A DNA stretch of 64,000 nucleotides from DATBLE01 sp963791425 (GTDB lineage: Bacteria; Actinomycetota; Thermoleophilia; Gaiellales; Gaiellaceae). The stretch spans positions 124,001-188,000 of the forward strand of contig CAWBSE010000008.1 in assembly GCA_963791425.1 (NCBI GenBank), read 5' to 3'. The translations under genes and the position numbers were made by a program. The notes under the pieces are model-generated. The model saw only the letters and a list, made by a program, of their open reading frames with translations, did not search any database and was not told the DNA's origin. Below, one piece after another: positions 62,325 through 64,000 of this stretch. Numbering within the stretch: the first letter of the stretch is position 1; each line of letters opens with the position of its first letter.

Positions 62325-62918
62325 ATGGTCCCGATCCTTGCAGTCCTGGCGGCCGTCTTGCTGCTGGCCGCGGGCTGCGGCGGCGGGAAGAAGGAGACGA
62401 CGACGACGACGGCAGCGGCGGCGGCCACCGGAGCGGCAGCGACCACCACAGTCACGATGAAGACCAGCGAGGGCACCTTCGCGTTCGACCTGGACGTCAA
62501 GGATTCGCCGCACACGACGGCCTCGTTCGTGAAGCTGGTCGAGAAGGGCTTCTTCGACGGCCTCACGTTCCATCGTGTCGTGCCCGGCTTCGTGATCCAG
62601 GGCGGCGATCCGAAGGGCGACGGCACCGGCGGCCCGGGCTACTCGACCGTCGACACCCCGCCGGCCGACGCCAAGTACACGAAGGGCGTTGTCGCGATGG
62701 CGAAGACATCCGACGAGCCGGCCGGTACGGCAGGCAGCCAGTTCTTCGTTGTCACCGGCGCCGACGCCGGCCTGCCACCGGACTATGCGCTCCTCGGCAA
62801 TGTCACGAGCGGCATGGATGTGGTCGACAAGATCGACAAGCTCGGTACGCCCGGCGACCCCAACGGAGTACCGACCAAGAAGATCACGATCGAGAAGGCG
62901 ACGGTCGCCGAGAGCTAG
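62325..62918 (+). CDS. Cyclophilin-type peptidyl-prolyl isomerase, lipoprotein
   Basis: 197 residues, ATG at 62325 with CGGAGG upstream. Lipobox LAAGC at residues about 15-19 (LLLAAGCGGG), then a Thr/Ala-rich linker and a cyclophilin domain: VKLVEKGFFDGLTFHRVVPG, FVIQGGDPKGDGTGGPGY (catalytic Arg in FHRV, Q-G-G-D-P), GVVAMAKTSDEPAGTAGSQF and FVVTGADAGL. Short single-domain form typical of bacteria. It assists protein folding outside the membrane. It is divergent from truA with virtually no spacer. Confidence 0.94.
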   Translation: MVPILAVLAAVLLLAAGCGGGKKETTTTTAAAAATGAAATTTVTMKTSEGTFAFDLDVKDSPHTTASFVKLVEKGFFDGLTFHRVVPGFVIQGGDPKGDGTGGPGYSTVDTPPADAKYTKGVVAMAKTSDEPAGTAGSQFFVVTGADAGLPPDYALLGNVTSGMDVVDKIDKLGTPGDPNGVPTKKITIEKATVAES

Positions 62919-62975
62919 CTCGCCGCGGGCGCGTTGCCCGTTGAAAACCCCTGCAAATCCTGCTTGGGTGACTGG

Positions 62976-64000
62976 ATGCGGCCGGCCCTCTGCGTTGTCT
63001 TGGTCGTCGCCGTGCTCGCGCTCGCCGGCGCGGCGCACCCGGCACAGCGCTCCGCCCCGCCGTCCGTCTCGACGTCCGGCTCGGCGCTGGTCGTAGACGG
63101 GCAGCCCTACTTCCCGATCTTCGCGTGGGCCGCATGCCCGCAGGACGTCGAACGCGACCTCGCCGCCGGTGTCTCGGCGTTCATGACACACGGCGAGTGC
63201 AGTGAGGACGCGCTCCTCGCCGAGCTCGGCCAGCGCGCGTACTACGTCGCGCCGATCGACGGTGGGCGGGATTTCGGCTCCGATCCGCGGCTCCTCGGCT
63301 ACACCCAGCCCGACGAGCCCGACGGCCACGAGATCTTCCCCGAGCAGCTCTCGCTCGTCCCCGGCCGGTTCGTGTTCATGACGCTGACCGCCCACTTCGC
63401 CCAGGAGCTCGGGCCGCTGCCCGACCCGTTCGGCAAGAGCATCTACCCCGCCTACGCAGCCCGCGCGGACGGGCTCGGCTTCGATCTGTACCCGCTGTCC
63501 CACCTGTGTGGGCACGCGGTCGTCAGCCTCGGCTCGGTGTACCACGACCAGCGTGACCTGGTCGCGCTCGCCGGCGACCGGCCAACCTTCCAATGGCTCG
63601 AGACGGGCTCGCTGGAGGGCGCGTGCGGCGCGCCTGTGACGCCCGCAGCAGTCCACGCGGAGGCGTGGCTCGCGATCGCGGGAGGGGCCCGCGGGATCGG
63701 CTACTTCACATACGGCTGGCCGGATGGGAAGGCGACGAGCTTCGCGGTCGCCGACGACGTCGCCGCCGCGCTGGCGAGGACGAGCCTGCAGATCAGGAGC
63801 CTCGCCCGGACCCTGCTTGCGCCGTCGGTGCGGAGTGTCTCGTCCACCCGCTACGACCCGATCAAGGTCGGCGCCCGCCGCTACGACGGCCGCACCTACG
63901 TGATCGCCGTGAACTCGTTCGACGTGCCGATGCAGTGGTCTCGCACGGGACTCCCCGGGCTGAAAAGCCAGCGCGTGCAGGTGGTCGGCGAGTCCAGGTC
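62976..64000 (+). CDS. Secreted glycoside-hydrolase-like protein, cut by the right edge
   Basis: From ATG 62976 the frame is open to the window end (341 codons visible). Signal peptide (LCVVLVVAVLALAGAAHPAQ), then a TIM-barrel-like region: LVVDGQPYFPIFAWAACPQD, AGVSAFMTHGECSEDALLAE, LLGYTQPDEPDGHE with acidic residues where retaining glycosidases have a catalytic acid, FDLYPLSHLCG, FQWLETGSLEGACG with a second Glu, and AWLAIAGGARGIGYFTYGWP. A beta-sandwich begins at about residue 285 (RRYDGRTYVIAVNSF). The arrangement recalls beta-galactosidase-like barrels. Substrate unknown. Confidence 0.6.
   Translation, partial: MRPALCVVLVVAVLALAGAAHPAQRSAPPSVSTSGSALVVDGQPYFPIFAWAACPQDVERDLAAGVSAFMTHGECSEDALLAELGQRAYYVAPIDGGRDFGSDPRLLGYTQPDEPDGHEIFPEQLSLVPGRFVFMTLTAHFAQELGPLPDPFGKSIYPAYAARADGLGFDLYPLSHLCGHAVVSLGSVYHDQRDLVALAGDRPTFQWLETGSLEGACGAPVTPAAVHAEAWLAIAGGARGIGYFTYGWPDGKATSFAVADDVAAALARTSLQIRSLARTLLAPSVRSVSSTRYDPIKVGARRYDGRTYVIAVNSFDVPMQWSRTGLPGLKSQRVQVVGESR

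Overview
The window is very GC-rich (about 68-70% by eye), densely packed, and uses GTG and TTG starts freely. Many genes overlap as ATGA, GTGA, TTGA or TGATG. The content (ClpC, prokaryotic Ku, a DUF2469 protein, a CymR-type Rrf2 regulator, many acyl-CoA dehydrogenases, CSLREA/beta-helix secreted proteins, RipA-like NlpC/P60 protein) points to Actinomycetota, probably a deep lineage such as Thermoleophilia (Gaiellales/Solirubrobacterales). That placement is inference; no rRNA is present. No phage, insertion sequence or CRISPR array was seen.

Layout. 1-9.4 kb: radA (cut by the left edge), a cupredoxin-like secreted protein, two tandem CSLREA/parallel beta-helix proteins, clpC. 9.4-14.1 kb: remnant of a sugar transferase, a long palindrome, an Rrf2 regulator and the sulfate ABC operon sbp-cysT-cysW-cysA with a clear promoter. 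14.3-22.4 kb: a UDP-sugar epimerase-like gene, a large Ig-repeat membrane protein, lysS, greA, dusB, coaX and several gene remnants. 22.3-24.4 kb: folate genes folP-folB-folK plus DUF2469. 24.5-36.4 kb: DUF4234 and membrane proteins, ftsH, hpt, tilS, an FDOR-like protein, a GNAT protein, deoD, a lipid kinase, L,D-transpeptidase, thioesterase, VanW protein. 36.4-47.2 kb: fatty acid/acyl-CoA catabolism (crotonase, three acyl-CoA dehydrogenases, SDR, CaiB-type CoA transferase), a TetR regulator with matching operators at two places, three tandem cupins. 47.2-55.2 kb: MFS transporter, tRNA-Pro(CGG), Nif3, a terminator-containing leader RNA before a tiny protein, Ku, fatty acyl-CoA ligase, and two divergent cell-wall proteins (NlpC/P60 and 3D domain). 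55.2-64 kb: LuxR-type response regulator, FHA protein, D-Ala-D-Ala carboxypeptidase, ligA, HAD phosphatase, an unusual tRNA, truA, a cyclophilin lipoprotein and a glycoside-hydrolase-like secreted protein cut by the right edge.

Most notable: (1) a tRNA on the minus strand at 60620-60707 whose arms fit only as an 8-bp acceptor with a 4-bp T stem, with a long variable arm, G73 and a GAU anticodon. This is the allo-tRNA architecture, normally linked to serine identity, and it has its own well-spaced promoter. (2) A shared 16-bp operator in front of an acyl-CoA dehydrogenase operon and across the start of the TetR gene. (3) A leader RNA with an intrinsic terminator directly upstream of a 57-residue protein. 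(4) At least seven single-base frameshifts, including one in the normally essential tilS, which look more like uncorrected indels in the assembly than biology. (5) Remnants of polysaccharide/secreted-protein genes carrying internal deletions.
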